Positions 45,924 to 58,558 of a DNA stretch of 64,000 bases are shown piece after piece. The translations under genes were made by a program, and so were the position numbers. Below the pieces are notes generated by a model that had not been told where the DNA came from, did not search any database, and saw only the letters and a program-made list of their open reading frames with translations. The stretch comes from Coprinus comatus (lineage: Eukaryota; Basidiomycota; Agaricomycetes; Agaricales; Agaricaceae): NCBI GenBank assembly GCA_034638255.1, contig JAWPGT010000014.1, positions 310,001 through 374,000 of the forward strand, written 5' to 3'. The first letter of the stretch is position 1. Every line of letters starts with the position of its first letter.

Positions 45924-47912
45924 TCATACTCTCCTCCTGTAGGAAATATCTCGAGGAGCCTTGGGTAGTGTGATCATAGTCTACAACGTATCGTCAGCAT
46001 CCAGTTTAAAGAAAAAATCAAGGCAAGAGAACATACGTGATAGTTATGTTCTGGCACTCGGTCAATTTTCATCTCCATATGCCTCACGAAAGTGGCAATA
46101 ATCGTTCCCAACTGCAAGTATGCGAACTGTTCTCCAATACACCTATGCTTGCCAGCGCCGAAAGGTTGATAAGGACTCTCAGTACCCTTGCTCACAAGTC
46201 CGAATCCGTAATCAATCTTCTCGCCAGTAGCATCTTCGTAAACCTTGAACGCTTGAGCAGCAAAACCCTCAGGATCAACCCATCTCGCAGGTTCAAAGCT
46301 ATCCGCATCTTTCCAGATTTTGGGATCCATTTGACTGACAACAGGGGAGGCGAGAACGTAGTTACCTTTGGGAACAACGTAGGTGGTATCTTTGCTGGGA
46401 GCGGAGAGTGTAGCGGGGATTGGCATATCATCGCGGACGTAACGCATGATGCTGTGAATGGGAGGGTGCATGCGAAGAGTTTCACGAATGACAGAGTCCA
46501 TAACTGGGAGTTCGCGGAGTTCTTCATAGGTCATAGAGCGGAGAGAGCCGTCGGGTGCAGAGAAGTGCTTAACCTGTTCCTGATAGAGAGCCTCACTACA
46601 TCGATGTTTAGCAGGAAACAGTAGGATATAAAGGATATAGACTCACCCAATTTCTGGTCGTGCAGCGATATGTAAGAGTGCCCAAGAACCAGTAGCAGAG
46701 CTTGTGTGTTGACCAGCCATAAGAAGAGCAATCATGATATGGGCAATTTCGTGATCCTTGAGATTACGACCGTCGCGGTATGTTTGTTGCATCAAGGCTG
46801 CAATCATATCGTGTTCATGCTAGACCGAATGTCAGCATTATTCGAGACTGCTTTTTTTTTATCAACATGAACTCACATCGGTATTGGCTCCGTTCCTCCT
46901 TTGCTTGATAATATTGACATAGAAATCGCTCATCTTCTTATTTGCCCTGTCCCTCTTCTTGTAACTCTCCAAAGGCAAGTTGGGGAACAAAAAGTTAAGC
47001 GGCGTGAATCCTCCATCCAAATCGTTATAGGTGTCAGCGAAAGTCTTGTCCATGCCATTGCGAACTTCTTTGCCCTGAAGGGTCCTTGAAGCAGTCAAAA
47101 TGGTAATTTCCTGCAACACCTTCATAACATCAAATTTGCCCCATCCATTGGAACCCTTGGCTTGTAGTTGATGCAGGTTTGAATCAGTCTTGAAGAACTC
47201 CTCCACTTCTTCTTCAATCATACCAACATATGCCCTAAGATTGTCGGTTGACAAACCAACCTTGACAAATCTCTTTTGTTCCATGAACACTTCATTAGGT
47301 ACATCGTAAACAACGTCCTTTCCGAAAACAGGAGTCGTAAGATGCTATGAAAAGGGGGGGTATGTCAGTATGTCCACTCATAATAAATTGCCAGCTCCAA
47401 CATACGGTATAGGCATCTTCAGCGTTAAACACAATCGACTTTCCACCTAAAACAAAATTGTTGCCTTTGCTTCCCAAAGCAACAGTCACACGTCTACCGA
47501 AGAGAATGAATGTAAATACATCGCCGTACTATTGATAGTATGAGAAATTAAGCTTAAAGTTACTGTGAAATGAAAAGCAAACCTTTTCACGACACTTGAA
47601 GAAAAAGTTCAATGGGTCATTTCCATAACCAATGGCCGAACCAATGATTGGTAGCCAATGAAACACGACTGGGGGTTCATTAGCCTTCCTCGGTGCAATC
47701 TACAGTTCGATTTTAGCTACCCAAAGAGACCGTAGCTAGTAGAATATGACGTACCAGTTGCCATATTACATTGAGGACAATCGCGAGGATAGGCGCAGAG
47801 ACGGTAAAGAGAGAATGTATTTAGGATCTCTAGGCAAATGGGCTTGAGCATGAGCAATATATCCAGCCCATGCATCAGAGAGAGGAACAGAGCCGTTGGC
47901 AACGGCAGACAT
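45924..47912 (-). CDS. ERG11: Lanosterol 14-alpha-demethylase (CYP51), with 1-nt N-terminal frameshift
   Basis: Cytochrome P450 of ergosterol synthesis in the endoplasmic reticulum and the target of azole antifungals. Exons 47912-47755, 47699-47583, 47528-47406, 47344-46877, 46819-46647, 46595-46037 and 45980-45924. The [17 protein letters not shown] block, the I-helix [17 protein letters not shown] of the K-helix and the heme loop [16 protein letters not shown] are all intact. Near 47812 the start frame runs into a stop, while the membrane-anchor frame ([17 protein letters not shown]) is one base off: one extra T in the TTT run restores it. Summed exons equal 2 modulo 3, confirming a single missing base. 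Because this gene is normally essential I favour a sequence error. It is followed after 309 bp by the edge of the inverted-repeat unit. Confidence 0.92.
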
Positions 47913-48088
47913 GGTAGAGGAGATGTGGGTGGTGAGTTGCAAGAGAATGTTGTGGTGTGATGCAATATATTTATTCTCTTCGCCTCCTTCCGAAAAAGGA
48001 AACTCCCAAAATTGAAATCGAACCACTAGCATTTCCAGAATTAAAAATAAATCAAAAAATAAGTCTAGGCTATGTTTCTACACCTTGT

Positions 48089-51000
48089 CTACGCCCGAGC
48101 TGTATCGTATTCTAAAATCATTAGGGGTCTTACGCCCAGTCGAATGTCTTTCAACTTGAGTGGTATTCTCGATCCCACTTCTTGTTCAACCAGCTCTTTA
48201 GGAATACCACTAACCATTTGCTTCAAACCCAAATTGTCAATCTGGACTTCAACCTGGATGTCGTTCACGATCTGATTGTGAGTCGGTGCTCCAGTTGTAT
48301 ATCCCCACATATTTTCTAAAGGATCATTTGTGAAATCATTCGGAAGGTACTCGCTGTTTTTGCCTTTCCCAAACGTTTCCATCCACCTCCTGATATACAA
48401 TAGATTCCAATACCTAGCGTGCCTGTTCGATATTGACTTGTACCTGTGATCCCTTTCGATTAACTTCAAGCCAAACCGATCAATCCAGTCAAGATCGAAT
48501 CTTGGTTTTGATGTTTTACCCAACAGGAATTGATGAATTTGCCAATGAACCACCAGATCACCATACCTTCTCAACGGCGAAGTAACCCTGACATATCCTT
48601 CCCCTGCACGAACACCCAGACCATAATGCATTCCAGGCGTAGTGCTGTACTGTGCTGGCGGCGAATAGATAATATCCTTCAACACATGTTGCTCAGGCAA
48701 GTAACCCCATTCATTTCTCTCATCCAAAATCTTCCGGAAAATTTCCTCCGAAGACGGTACAAGAGGATTTGCAATTCTCCTCAACGCCGGAAGATTGTTG
48801 TCCGTGCAAAAGATTGAAGCTACTCTACACGCCATCTTCATCATCTCAGCAATAATATTCCTTGACCCTCTTTCCGAGCCCACAGCATACCATTGTGCAC
48901 GATAAGTCAAATCAGGGAACCCACGATGATAGTGAGGTTTTTCCAACCTCGCTGCAACTTCTACAGGCATTCTACCATCATTCGTTTGCACAACTCCACC
49001 CTTCAGACGATCCAAGAAGAACCAATTCATAGCAAATCGTGCTTTTCGTTGCAAGTCAGCGACTTTCTTGATCGACTTGAAATCTTCGATAATTTCGGGA
49101 GCAATGTCCTGTGGAGTTGGATCCTCTGGTTTATTCCCAAACGGATACAGGTACTCTTCATGGACCTCCATATCCAAGGCCTTGTTAAGGGAATGATAGT
49201 CCAATAACTTGACATTCCTCACTAACCCAGCACGGACACTGTAATCCATGATATCTCCAGTAACAGTATTAATCTTGGCACTGAACGTTAGTACACGGTC
49301 TGGCAGCCCATGTTTTGAACGGATACCAAGTGAAAGACCATGTGTTGGATGGTGGGTAATACATTTAGGGAAGAGTGGCCATGAGCGTTGAACGAGGTAC
49401 CAAGTCTCGGATTGTTCGGCAGCCTTTTGGACCAGAAAATTGGTAGGAGGTATAAGTGAAGCTGGGTCTGCAATGTGGATGTGCATCCACACATTCTGGG
49501 GCTCGGAGGGTATGCGTTCAATTGATAATCCATCGTCAAGCTCTTCTGCTTTAACATCGTCCACGACATAAACTGGCATATCTCCCCAATCATGGCGGAC
49601 TGACTCGAGTGGATCAGTAGCATAGAAATCATCAGGGTGTGTAGGGTTGGGACTCTTTGATTTCTTAAGAGCCCGTAGGATTCCTTGTTCGCGTTCTTCC
49701 AGAACTGTTGGTGACTGTTCCAAATCTAGATTTAAACGATGATCCAGGATAACGAGATCTTGCCAGGGTGCGAATACGCCTACGTTCAACAGCAATTTGT
49801 GTACTTCATCATCGGGATATTTAATAGAGGATTTCCCAGTGACTCGTTTGATCAGTGAAGAAATCCCTATAGAAAACGGGTTACTTTGAATCGCCCGGGT
49901 CGGCCTCATGGACGAGCAAAGGAAACGTAGGATGACCTTGTCCGTCTCAGACCAAGTGACGCCTTGCACTGGGGTTGATGTAGGTTTTTGAAATCTTGAT
50001 TCTTCTACTATGATCCTCTGTGCCTCGATAATCTTTGAGGCCTTGGCTGTGAACCTATCCAAAGCTGGGTTCTTCTCTCTCACCCATTGTTGGATTGTCT
50101 CCAAATTTTCCACTTCCGACCATGGACGTATATCGAATGTTTGATTAGCTTGATACGCTACAACTGGAACGAATCTTGAAGGATTATTGAATAAGATTTT
50201 GTGTGTTGCGTACAAGTCCATTGCAGTAGGATTTTTGGTAATCAACGTCGCGACCTCGTTCAATGTTGTTTGCGACCATTGCTCAGGGTCTTTGTGACGT
50301 AATGTGTCATAAATCTTGGTCATTTTCCTAGTCAGCGACATTAAGGATTTCTCAACCTCTCGTTGAACCTCCCGTAAACGTTTCATGACTTCTACTCTTG
50401 CGTGGTGTTGGGTTGAGTTTTCGGGCATGTACTGAGTTCCACAACGAGTAGCAAGGTCGAAGGAGACTAGGGAAGGAAGGGAGAAATACACGTCTTCTTT
50501 GAGTGCCAGCCAGGATTCACCATTTTCTGTGAGGACCATCATTTTCCATCTTCTGCTAATGAAGCCGCTGCCAATCACAATGCCCAAAGTTGTTATTTCA
50601 TTACTGAAAAAAAACCAAACTCAATGACCTCCCTTTTCATCAATTAAAATAAAGGAACATACCGTCTAACCTCAACCAAGGAACCTACGGGAGCTTCAGG
50701 CATAAACCCAATATTCTCAGTATCATCCACCTCTTCCGTTGTATTACTATTCGCAAACGCGTCATAAACATCCGAAACACTTCCCATTTCCAGTCTCTTT
50801 GCCATACTTTCAGTTCCATTCATAGCTTCCTCTACCTCTTCCAAGCCAGCCAAACCAGAAGCTTGACCTCTAGCAGCAGAAACCAATCCTCCTTTTATGA
50901 TCTTCCTCTTCAACCTCATCTCATCACCTCTTAATGTAGGCATGTGTGTCCAAGTATCTCCAGGAGCTGAATTCTGAGGAGCACTCAACATCCTATTCAA

Positions 51001-51210
51001 TGTCCTAATCATCATAGGGTTTATCTCCTTTGGTTGTTTAAGTTTCTTGAACTTTGGTTTACTTGTTGTTGCCTCGGGCTTGGTCTTTGTCCTTGCACCT
51101 GCACTTCGTGGATTTGCTTGTGCAGCATTAGTAGTTGCGTTCCTACATTGTACAGTAGAAACAACGCGCGTTGAGGCCGAAGAGACTCTTAGAAGAGGGC
51201 CTCTGTGCAT
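48089..51210 (-). CDS. DSS1: DSS1-like mitochondrial 3'-5' exoribonuclease (RNB domain)
   Basis: RNase II/R family enzyme; yeast Dss1 is the exonuclease of the mitochondrial degradosome. Exons 51210-50663 and 50603-48089 give 1020 residues, in frame. The N-terminus is an Arg/Ser/Thr-rich mitochondrial presequence (MHRGPLLRVSSASTRVVS). The RNB active site is VYVVDDVKAEELDDGLS at about 524-541, with its aspartate cluster. Later blocks are HIHIADPASLIPP, SRNIIAEMMKMACRV, YVRVTSPLRRYGDLVVHWQ (the end of the RNB domain) and an S1-like C-terminal tail. The single intron is near the 5' end. Shares a 140-bp divergent promoter with the zinc-finger gene. The mitochondrial assignment follows from the presequence and best family fit. 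Confidence 0.87.
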
Positions 51211-51350
51211 AATTAAGTATAAGGGGGTGGGTGGGAGGTGAAAGTTATAGGGAAATTGTAGTATTATTATTTTAATTTCGATTTTTTGATGGCGCGTGGT
51301 CAATCATTTTTTTTCTATTTTTGTCATCACAAAATCCCATTTCTCCCACA
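51211..51350. promoter_or_regulatory. Divergent promoter between DSS1 and the zinc-finger gene
   Basis: 140 bp between two outward-facing start codons, AT-rich on the DSS1 side (ATTATTATTTTAATTTC). Both promoters must be here. Confidence 0.5.
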
Positions 51351-52842
51351 ATGTTCAAAAGAGTAGAAAAAAGAATAAAGAGAAAGGAAAAGGAAGACGA
51401 GTTGGGTATTGATGATGATATGAAAGATATCCTTGGTCTTAATGATACTGACTCTGATGAATCGGACTCGGATTCTGGTTCAAATTCTGAAGGCTCAGGA
51501 TCTGACAATGAAGACTTGGAACTTGGGTCTGATGCTGAACTAGGAGTTAACGATGACGATGAACTCGATGTAGAAACTATGGCTATGCTGGAGGGCGACG
51601 AAGAGGAAGTGGAAGAAGGAGCTTCGGATAACGAATCCACAAACGACGAACGCTCTCTCTTAACAATCTCTGAGGCTCTCACAAACCCCATCTTCCTCAT
51701 TTCATTGGACCCAGATGTCAAAGAATGTATCGTCTGTCCAGGAAAACAACTCAAAGGAGCCCAAATGGTTCAACTTCATATATCTTCCAATGCATGTACG
51801 CTCTTTCCTATTCCTTCGTACTTTCTACTTACACCGTTGGTTGAAATGCAGGCACATGAGCGACGCTTCAAGCAATTCAAAGCATTGGCTGGAAAGGCGA
51901 ATCCTAAGGATAATGCTCAAGAACTTTTGGAACAGGCTTTGGAAGATAGGCCTGCTCCTTCGCTACCCAGTGAAGCACAAGGAACATCTAAACGAGCTGA
52001 GAAGAAGGTGTGTCTGTTTCTTCCTTCATATTTCCAATACACCCCTCTTACAAAAGCTGTTCATTAAATAGCGTATCTCGCAAGAAAAACGTAAAGCGAA
52101 ACGTGAAAAGTTCAAAGCTCGTCAGAAAGCCAAATTGGAAAGTGTTAAAACTGCAGACTCTCAAGAGCCACCCAAAGCAGAGTCGAAGAAGAAGCCCGTC
52201 AAGGAGAAGACAGATAAGAAGAACAAGCCTTCAAAGGGTACAACAGAGGAGAAAGAAAAATCCTCAAAAGACACGGAGAACAAGAAACTCAAGGTCAACG
52301 CCCCTACAGATACCACTCCCCCAGCAAAAGCGAAAAATTCCAAGAAATCCAAAGCTGGCGCCGAAGCAACTCAAACTGGAATCTCCAAAACCTCATCCGA
52401 ACCTTCCAAACCCAAAAATAAAAGTAAAAGACCCGCCCCTACTGATATACCAACTCAAGCCTCTCCATCGACAGACAACAAATCTACTCCCACCCAAACT
52501 CTCAAAAAGAAACGTAGTAAAGCCGAACACGACACCTCCGACCTACCATTTAAAAAGCGCAAACTTTCCAGCAATGACACTCCATCCAATTCCCCTTCTT
52601 CAGTAACAAAACCCTCATCTAAACCCACAAAAACGAGTAAACCTTCAAAATCCCAACCATCAGGGAAATCTGCTACAAATATTCAAAACGAAGAATCCCT
52701 CGAACTAATTCATGAACTTCAATCTGAAGTCCAGGATATTATCAAGTCAGCTTCTAGCCTTGCTAAGGCTGCCCGCGCTCGTGCTCTTAGCGATGATTCA
52801 TCCACAAAGAAAAAGAAACCTGCAAAGGTAGCCAAGAAATAG
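51351..52842 (+). CDS. Lys-rich nuclear protein with one C2H2-like zinc finger
   Basis: Exons 51351-51791, 51852-52007 and 52072-52842 give 455 residues, in frame. An acidic region (about 25-105, DSDESDSDSGSNSEGSGSD) precedes a single finger ECIVCPGKQLKGAQMVQLH...H (about 125-152) that resembles fungal nucleolar/pre-ribosomal finger proteins. After KRAEKK comes a long Lys/Ser/Thr/Pro-rich tail with several nuclear localisation-type clusters (KKKRSK, KKRK). The first intron must be GC-AG: the exon ends AAT, the intron starts GCATGT and ends ATGCAG, and no GT choice keeps the HERR frame. Function probably in ribosome assembly, by composition only. Confidence 0.7.
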
Positions 52843-53043
52843 TCACAAGTTGATAGTTTTTTTCGCAAGTCTCAAGATCTTAATCACCATACGTATACAG
52901 GCCATAAAAGAAACCCCATATCCATTTCATAGTGTACCTGGCAGCATACATAAATAACACAAAGGTCCGATAAAAGTGAGAAGGATATAAACGCATAGGC
53001 GTATGTACAGGTAGATTCTAATGGCGTCAAAGGTTTCCAACAC

Positions 53044-54857
53044 TTAAGCAAGGCTCTGCAGAACCCGATCCGTCATTTCAATAACCTGTAGTGAAGCGAA
53101 CCCTCAGACACCTGAATCCAAATTACTAGTACAACAGAACACATACCTGATGGATATCCGGTCGATCCTTGGGATTGGCTTTGAGCATACTATCGATCAG
53201 GTTCTTCAATCCTTGGGAATACGCCGACTCCGGATGTTTATATTGTGCATTCAACACCGCCATAGCTATTGACCCTCCTTGTTCAGTCGTTTGCGTATTT
53301 TCGAAAGGCGAGTGAGAATACGCGACCGCATACAATGTACAGCCAAGGGACTGAAAAACCAATCGTCGGAATCAATGAAAATACACATTTAAAGTGAGAA
53401 AGAGACATACCCAAATATCTACTTTTTCATCCAAAGTCAGTCCAGTTTTTACATCAAATAGTTCTGGTGCACGATATGCCATTGTACTCTGTTCAGCTGC
53501 AATATCCTGCTGCAACAAGGCCTGTGATCGATTCTCAATATTAATCCTCGCCTTCATCGTACTTCCAAAGTCCATCAAAATCGGTGTAACACCATCGTCT
53601 GCAATCATAATATTGCTAATAACCCAGTATGCATCAACACATAATCCAATAATCCTCAACAAACTAGACACTCACCCAGGTTTCAAATCTCTATGCGCAT
53701 ATGGTACAACATCCCCTGAATGTGATCCATGGGCAACGTCCCCACCCTCTTCATCACCATCAAACACAACCTCTCCTTCCTCTTCCACTTGCATACGCGT
53801 AACCAACGGTACCGACGAACTATCATACGAATATCCGCCATCCGCATCTCCTTCTGGTTGTGGAAACCTTTCATCCGCATCATCGTCACGATCCTCTGAG
53901 AAAGCCTTTGATGACCACCCTTCCTAATAGGACCATTTTTATTAGAATTAGAATTGGACGATGACGCTGTATTCGAATTGCCGTTCGAAGATGAACGTGG
54001 AAGAGCAGATCTTGGTGAAGGTCTGTAATCGTGCATTGCTCTTACAGCTTCACAAGTTCCTTTAAACAGCCGTACCATTTCTTGTTCAGGGAAATGGCGA
54101 CCATGGACAACATTAACATTTATAGCATCTTGTAGATTACCACGCTAAAATGAAATGGGAGACAGAAAAGACATTAAAATCTGATTGACATCCACAAGGT
54201 ATTCACTAAAAAGCACACCTTGTAAAGGGGAAGGAAAAGGTAGACAATTTGACCATCCCCTTCTGGGTCCTGAATAACTGCGGAATCCTATATCCAAAAT
54301 AATGGTTTAGAAAGGAAAGGTTAGTTTTAGGTATATATGACGCACCAGAATCCGGATGATATTCGGGTGTCTATGGCGGATATATAAAATGTTAAGTGCT
54401 TGGATGTGTTCATAAGAAGGTAGTAATACGTACTTGAATCGTCTATAAGCCTCAACTTCTCTCATAGCCTCTTTTACACCTTCCGCACCTGTAGGACATC
54501 TAATTTTCTTCAATGCAAATTGTCTCTGTTTATGGTGCAAGTAGTAGAGGATGAGAACCGGATAACCTCGTTCCGGGAATTATTGAATTAACATACCCCA
54601 GAATGCTCATCCTGAGCCAGATAAACAAACGAGAAACCACCTTCTCCAAGTACTTTGACAATTTTGACTGTAACATTTCCAAAACACTTCGGTTCCGGGA
54701 GAATAGGAGGAAAATCACATTATGACTTACACGTTCGTCCATTAATCTTGACTGACGGTGTCTTCTGACATAAGCATGAAGAAAGTGCCCATAGAGCATC
54801 TCTAGCCTGATCTTTGAAGGTCTCTATAGCACTCAACAGCTGTGGTGGTAGAGCCAT
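53044..54857 (-). CDS. ENV7/STK16-like (NAK family) protein kinase, with 1-nt frameshift
   Basis: Ser/Thr kinase related to yeast Env7 (vacuole) and human STK16 (Golgi). Exons 54857-54731, 54667-54597, 54525-54434, 54370-54346, 54287-54219, 54144-53676, 53615-53411, 53350-53147 and 53085-53044. Motifs: glycine loop GEGGFSFVYLA (near 50), FALKKI lysine, AVRAMHDYRP, HRDLKPGN, DFGST and APELFD. A Ser/Asn- then Asp/Glu-rich insert of about 100 residues separates AMHDYRP from the HRD loop. Inside it, near 53932, the frame shifts by one base at AGGAAGGG; the restored frame is rich in the acidic FPQPEGDADGGYSYD text typical of the family. Exon sum plus one base is a multiple of three (434 residues). 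Read as a missing G. Confidence 0.8.
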
Positions 54858-57412
54858 AATATGAGAGGTTTTAGGTGGCAAGTTATGTGATGTTCGCTGG
54901 TTCAACGCTACGACAACACTGCCTTGTATGGTAATACATGCCAACAACTGATCTGTTTGGGTGTATGTACAACCGAAACGTTTCTTCCACATAATTATCA
55001 CTCTGCGCTCTTGTATATCTATCATGAAACGGTCAGATCGTCCCAAAACTACTAATAAAAATATACCTGAAGGAATAATAATTTTACTACTATAACTAAT
55101 GATTTCCCTTAGTGCTGCCCAGGCTAGACTGAGGACTCCTCCCTGCGTCGAGCCTTTCATTAAGAACCAGTCTTGCGGCCTCTTATTCATACAATCCATA
55201 ATAACCTCAAACTCTGTAGCAAGAAGAAGGGTTCTCGTTTGATCCCCGAACAGTTATATCCCCGAGATAAATGGAAATTTTAATCCAACCTCGGGTTCTC
55301 TTGAATTATTACTTGTCTACTCCTACTTTGCAACTGGAGTAGCTAATCGCATGCTTACAACATGTAATCAAACCCTCACTGACCAACGTTAAAAAAAAAC
55401 GGAAATGAACACCTTGCATCGTCGCTGTTGCAACTTTTTAAACCTAAAAAGCAATAATAATATGGCCGCTAATGATGATACTAATAATTCAAGGGGAATC
55501 CTTCATTAAGTTGTCCTCGGAGCTTGAGTCTTTGAGGTCTAGCCTGAATGGTGGGCCCCACCGCATATTAGTTAGTACTTTCCTACTTCCTGAAATTCGA
55601 AAGAAGGGATAAAAGAAGAAAAAACGGACTTGCATAGTAAGCGTCGTTTCTAATTCATTCCTTTAAACTGTTAAATCATGACTCGGATTTAATAAACTCG
55701 ACCTCATCATAAAGATGCCGATGCCCGAGATTTTGACCGGATTCAAGTATTCACACAAACCCGTTAACCCTCGATGTTTCAATGTTCAACGACGTTGATT
55801 GAGTCGCCTTGAGCTTTAGTAGGGTTACTCTACCTAATATTTGACTTACTGTGTGGTAGATTCTAGAACCATTGACCACAGGTGTGGCAATATTCCGAAT
55901 TCCTGTACTCACCAAAAGAAGTAAGCTTCCGGGGACGAGAGATAAGTGCTATATATAATACAAATGGAGTACTTCCCAGTATCGGATGAGGGTTCCTTTA
56001 ACTTAATTGGTTGAAATACCTCTAAATCCCGGAAATCAAAGGTCTAGAAAACGGCTTACAATGAGGTCATATTTTATCGTCAACATCCTTCACTAGAATA
56101 TTGGTCTTCAAAATTTCGGAACTGAGAGGATAGCTTCGGCTTGGATAGCAGTCACCGCAACCGAGGCCTAAGCACTGTCGTTTGAAGCTATTATGGATAT
56201 AGCGGGTATCTGTACACGACTTATAACCGGTTGGCTCTGTATACGAAATATTACCGGTTGACATTCAATCGTTCGTCGTGCGTTTCCCGTACTATATGCC
56301 AATGTTCGGCCTCGGAATCCTAGTTAAGCTCCATGAAAAAAGGATCATGTTGACAGTTGGAGAGATCAAAACTAATTGGGAACGCTAATATTACTAAACA
56401 TTTCAAACGTTTCGTGAGTCCAATATGTACTTGAATCGTTCAGACCTTCCCCTGGCCATTGTGACGGAACCTTTCCAACTAACAATAATTAACGCGGAAG
56501 ATGAGATTCGTAGGCCTTTGTATATGTATACATAGCCACGCACATCTATTGCGCAAGATCTAGATAGCATAGGGTGAAATACAAAATTCAATGATAACGA
56601 AGGAGAGTTTGACAAGCGCTTACATGTAAATACATATGCAGAGAAGTCGTTAATCATACATTATCACTGAGCCCTAGCGTACATCCGCGAAGATCGTCTT
56701 TCTAGGTGTAATTGTGATGGGATGATGGTCGAAGTCTGGAGTTTCTTCCTATCAAAATATCAAAAGCCTGACAATTCCATACAAATTTCCTCCAGTACCA
56801 CGGTTCAGTCTCAATAAATCACTCCAACAACCGCACGAACATCAAACATTAATAAGGAGAAATTGAACAAAGGAAACTTCCAAATTTTATAGAAACGCCA
56901 CTATGACTGGGCTGCAGTTCGTCACAATGTTTATTGGCCATGATCATGATGCTGTATCAATAGCCTCAGACGGAAAAGGCTGTCGATCGCGCCATCCACC
57001 TTCGGATAACCATTCATATCCTTTAGAATAGGGTGCATACTTGTCAAGTTTGGCACTAGCCATCAACGCCACCATGTACGCGATGGATTCCATGATGAAG
57101 GAGTTTGAATGTTTCTGAAGTATATTGTACCCATGCGGTTGTAAGGAGATCCATTTGCAAGTGGCGTTGATGACTTTACTCGAAGGGGGGGTCGTAATTG
57201 GCGTTTGGACGAACAGAGAGTAGTGACAGTCTGATAGGGTATGTGAATGGATAAAAAATGTTTAACATCAACATGAGTATCTTGTTGATAAAATAGTAAA
57301 TATCAAGAGATGTCCGAATATAACGAGAATAGGGTCTGTGATTGGGACATATCACGAAATGTAAAGCGTAATTGAAGGGTATCACAACGCCACGCGGAAG
57401 CGGAGAAGAGGG
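54858..57412. other. 2.6 kb gene-poor stretch
   Basis: No supported gene on either strand. The stretch is AT-rich and unique-looking by eye. Some sequence at 56900-57400 may be the lost 3' part of the F-box gene, but I cannot build exons there. Confidence 0.5.
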
Positions 57413-58558
57413 CTAGAGGTAATAAAACAGCTGGCCCTTCCAAAGGTACAACAAAAATCCAGCTAGAGCAACTGTAATACCAATATCGTGGAAAGTGTGA
57501 GGTTGGGAGCTGCACAGGGTCCAATAAGCAGTCCAATGTTCACACAGAGCAGCGTGCTGAGATTCAAAAGACGAGATGAATATTTCATATATGTTTAGTT
57601 ACTTCGACAGGTACCACTCACCGACATGATCTCGTTTTGGAATTGTCGTTTGCTGGCATACCATCGCGGGAGTACCTTGTCATCATTCTTATCAACCAAC
57701 CCCAGTTCTTGTAAATAAGCCTCTACGGTGGCCTTGAGATATAAAGTTTTTCCAGTTGCTTCTGTAATGAATCAGTTCATGAATCAGTACCCTGTATCAA
57801 ATTTAGCACTGTGGACGATGGTCATACTAGGATAAATGGTGAACGGGAAAATGGCGTCGACCCTAAACGTCAACAAGCACACGGGTAGAAGTGCAAGCAG
57901 TTCTGACTTCGAGAGGAAACTGTAATGTAGCCTTGAGCCTTGAATCGAGAGATCGTAAACTGCAATCACATACTACTTCGAAAGACACGTTTGGCAACAT
58001 CGTACCCGACAACTCCAAAAAACCTCATTAGACACTGAAGAGAGGCAGAACTATAATCAAAGTTCAGTTCCGCGCCATGGCACTTTCCCGTCGACCTCCT
58101 TACATGACAGTACTGATCAAAGGCCAGGCTAGCGAATTGCGGCTCGGTAAGGTCCTGCGGACAGAACGGCATTCCCACTACATTCGCAAGAGCGGCTTTC
58201 CAAGCAAATCTAGAACCACGGGACATCAACAGCCGCCGCAGCCGCCATGTCGCTCTCGAGAGGTTGAGCAAGTCTTGGGGATGCAAAAATGTAAATATCT
58301 AGCATGTGTTGTCTATTTAGTCCACTTCAAAGCTTGTTGAATGGATAAACCAACCTCATAAAGGATATCGACGGGGACATTGATAAAACAGGACAAGGAG
58401 ACTTGGTGTTGTTTCTTGAAGAAATAGATTCCCTTGTTTTGTGGTTCGTGGTGTTCATAAATGACATAGGTACAATCAGGGCTGCGGGAACTTTCAGAAG
58501 AAGGCCCAGGCGACTGGACTCTGCATTGGGAGTGATTACGACTGGAAACCATCTTCAT
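57413..58558 (-). CDS. F-box domain protein, 3' structure uncertain, possibly truncated
   Basis: Exon 1 is 58558-58355 and exon 2 58298-58104; they encode the F-box (SCFINVPVDILYEIFTFLHP, then QDLLNLSRATWRLRRLL), a substrate-adaptor module of SCF ubiquitin ligases. Exon 3 starts at 58050 and gives a Cys-rich stretch (WSCRVRCCQTCLSK), as in many mushroom F-box proteins. The middle (57960-57770) can be spliced more than one way: SKSELLALLPVCLL is probably coding. Clear exons resume at 57761-57622 (EATGKTLYLKATVEAYL...) and 57556-57413 (HAALCEHW...). The frame then ends with a hydrophobic YYL and TAG, without the long C-terminal region usual for this group, so the gene may be cut short. Confidence 0.55.
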
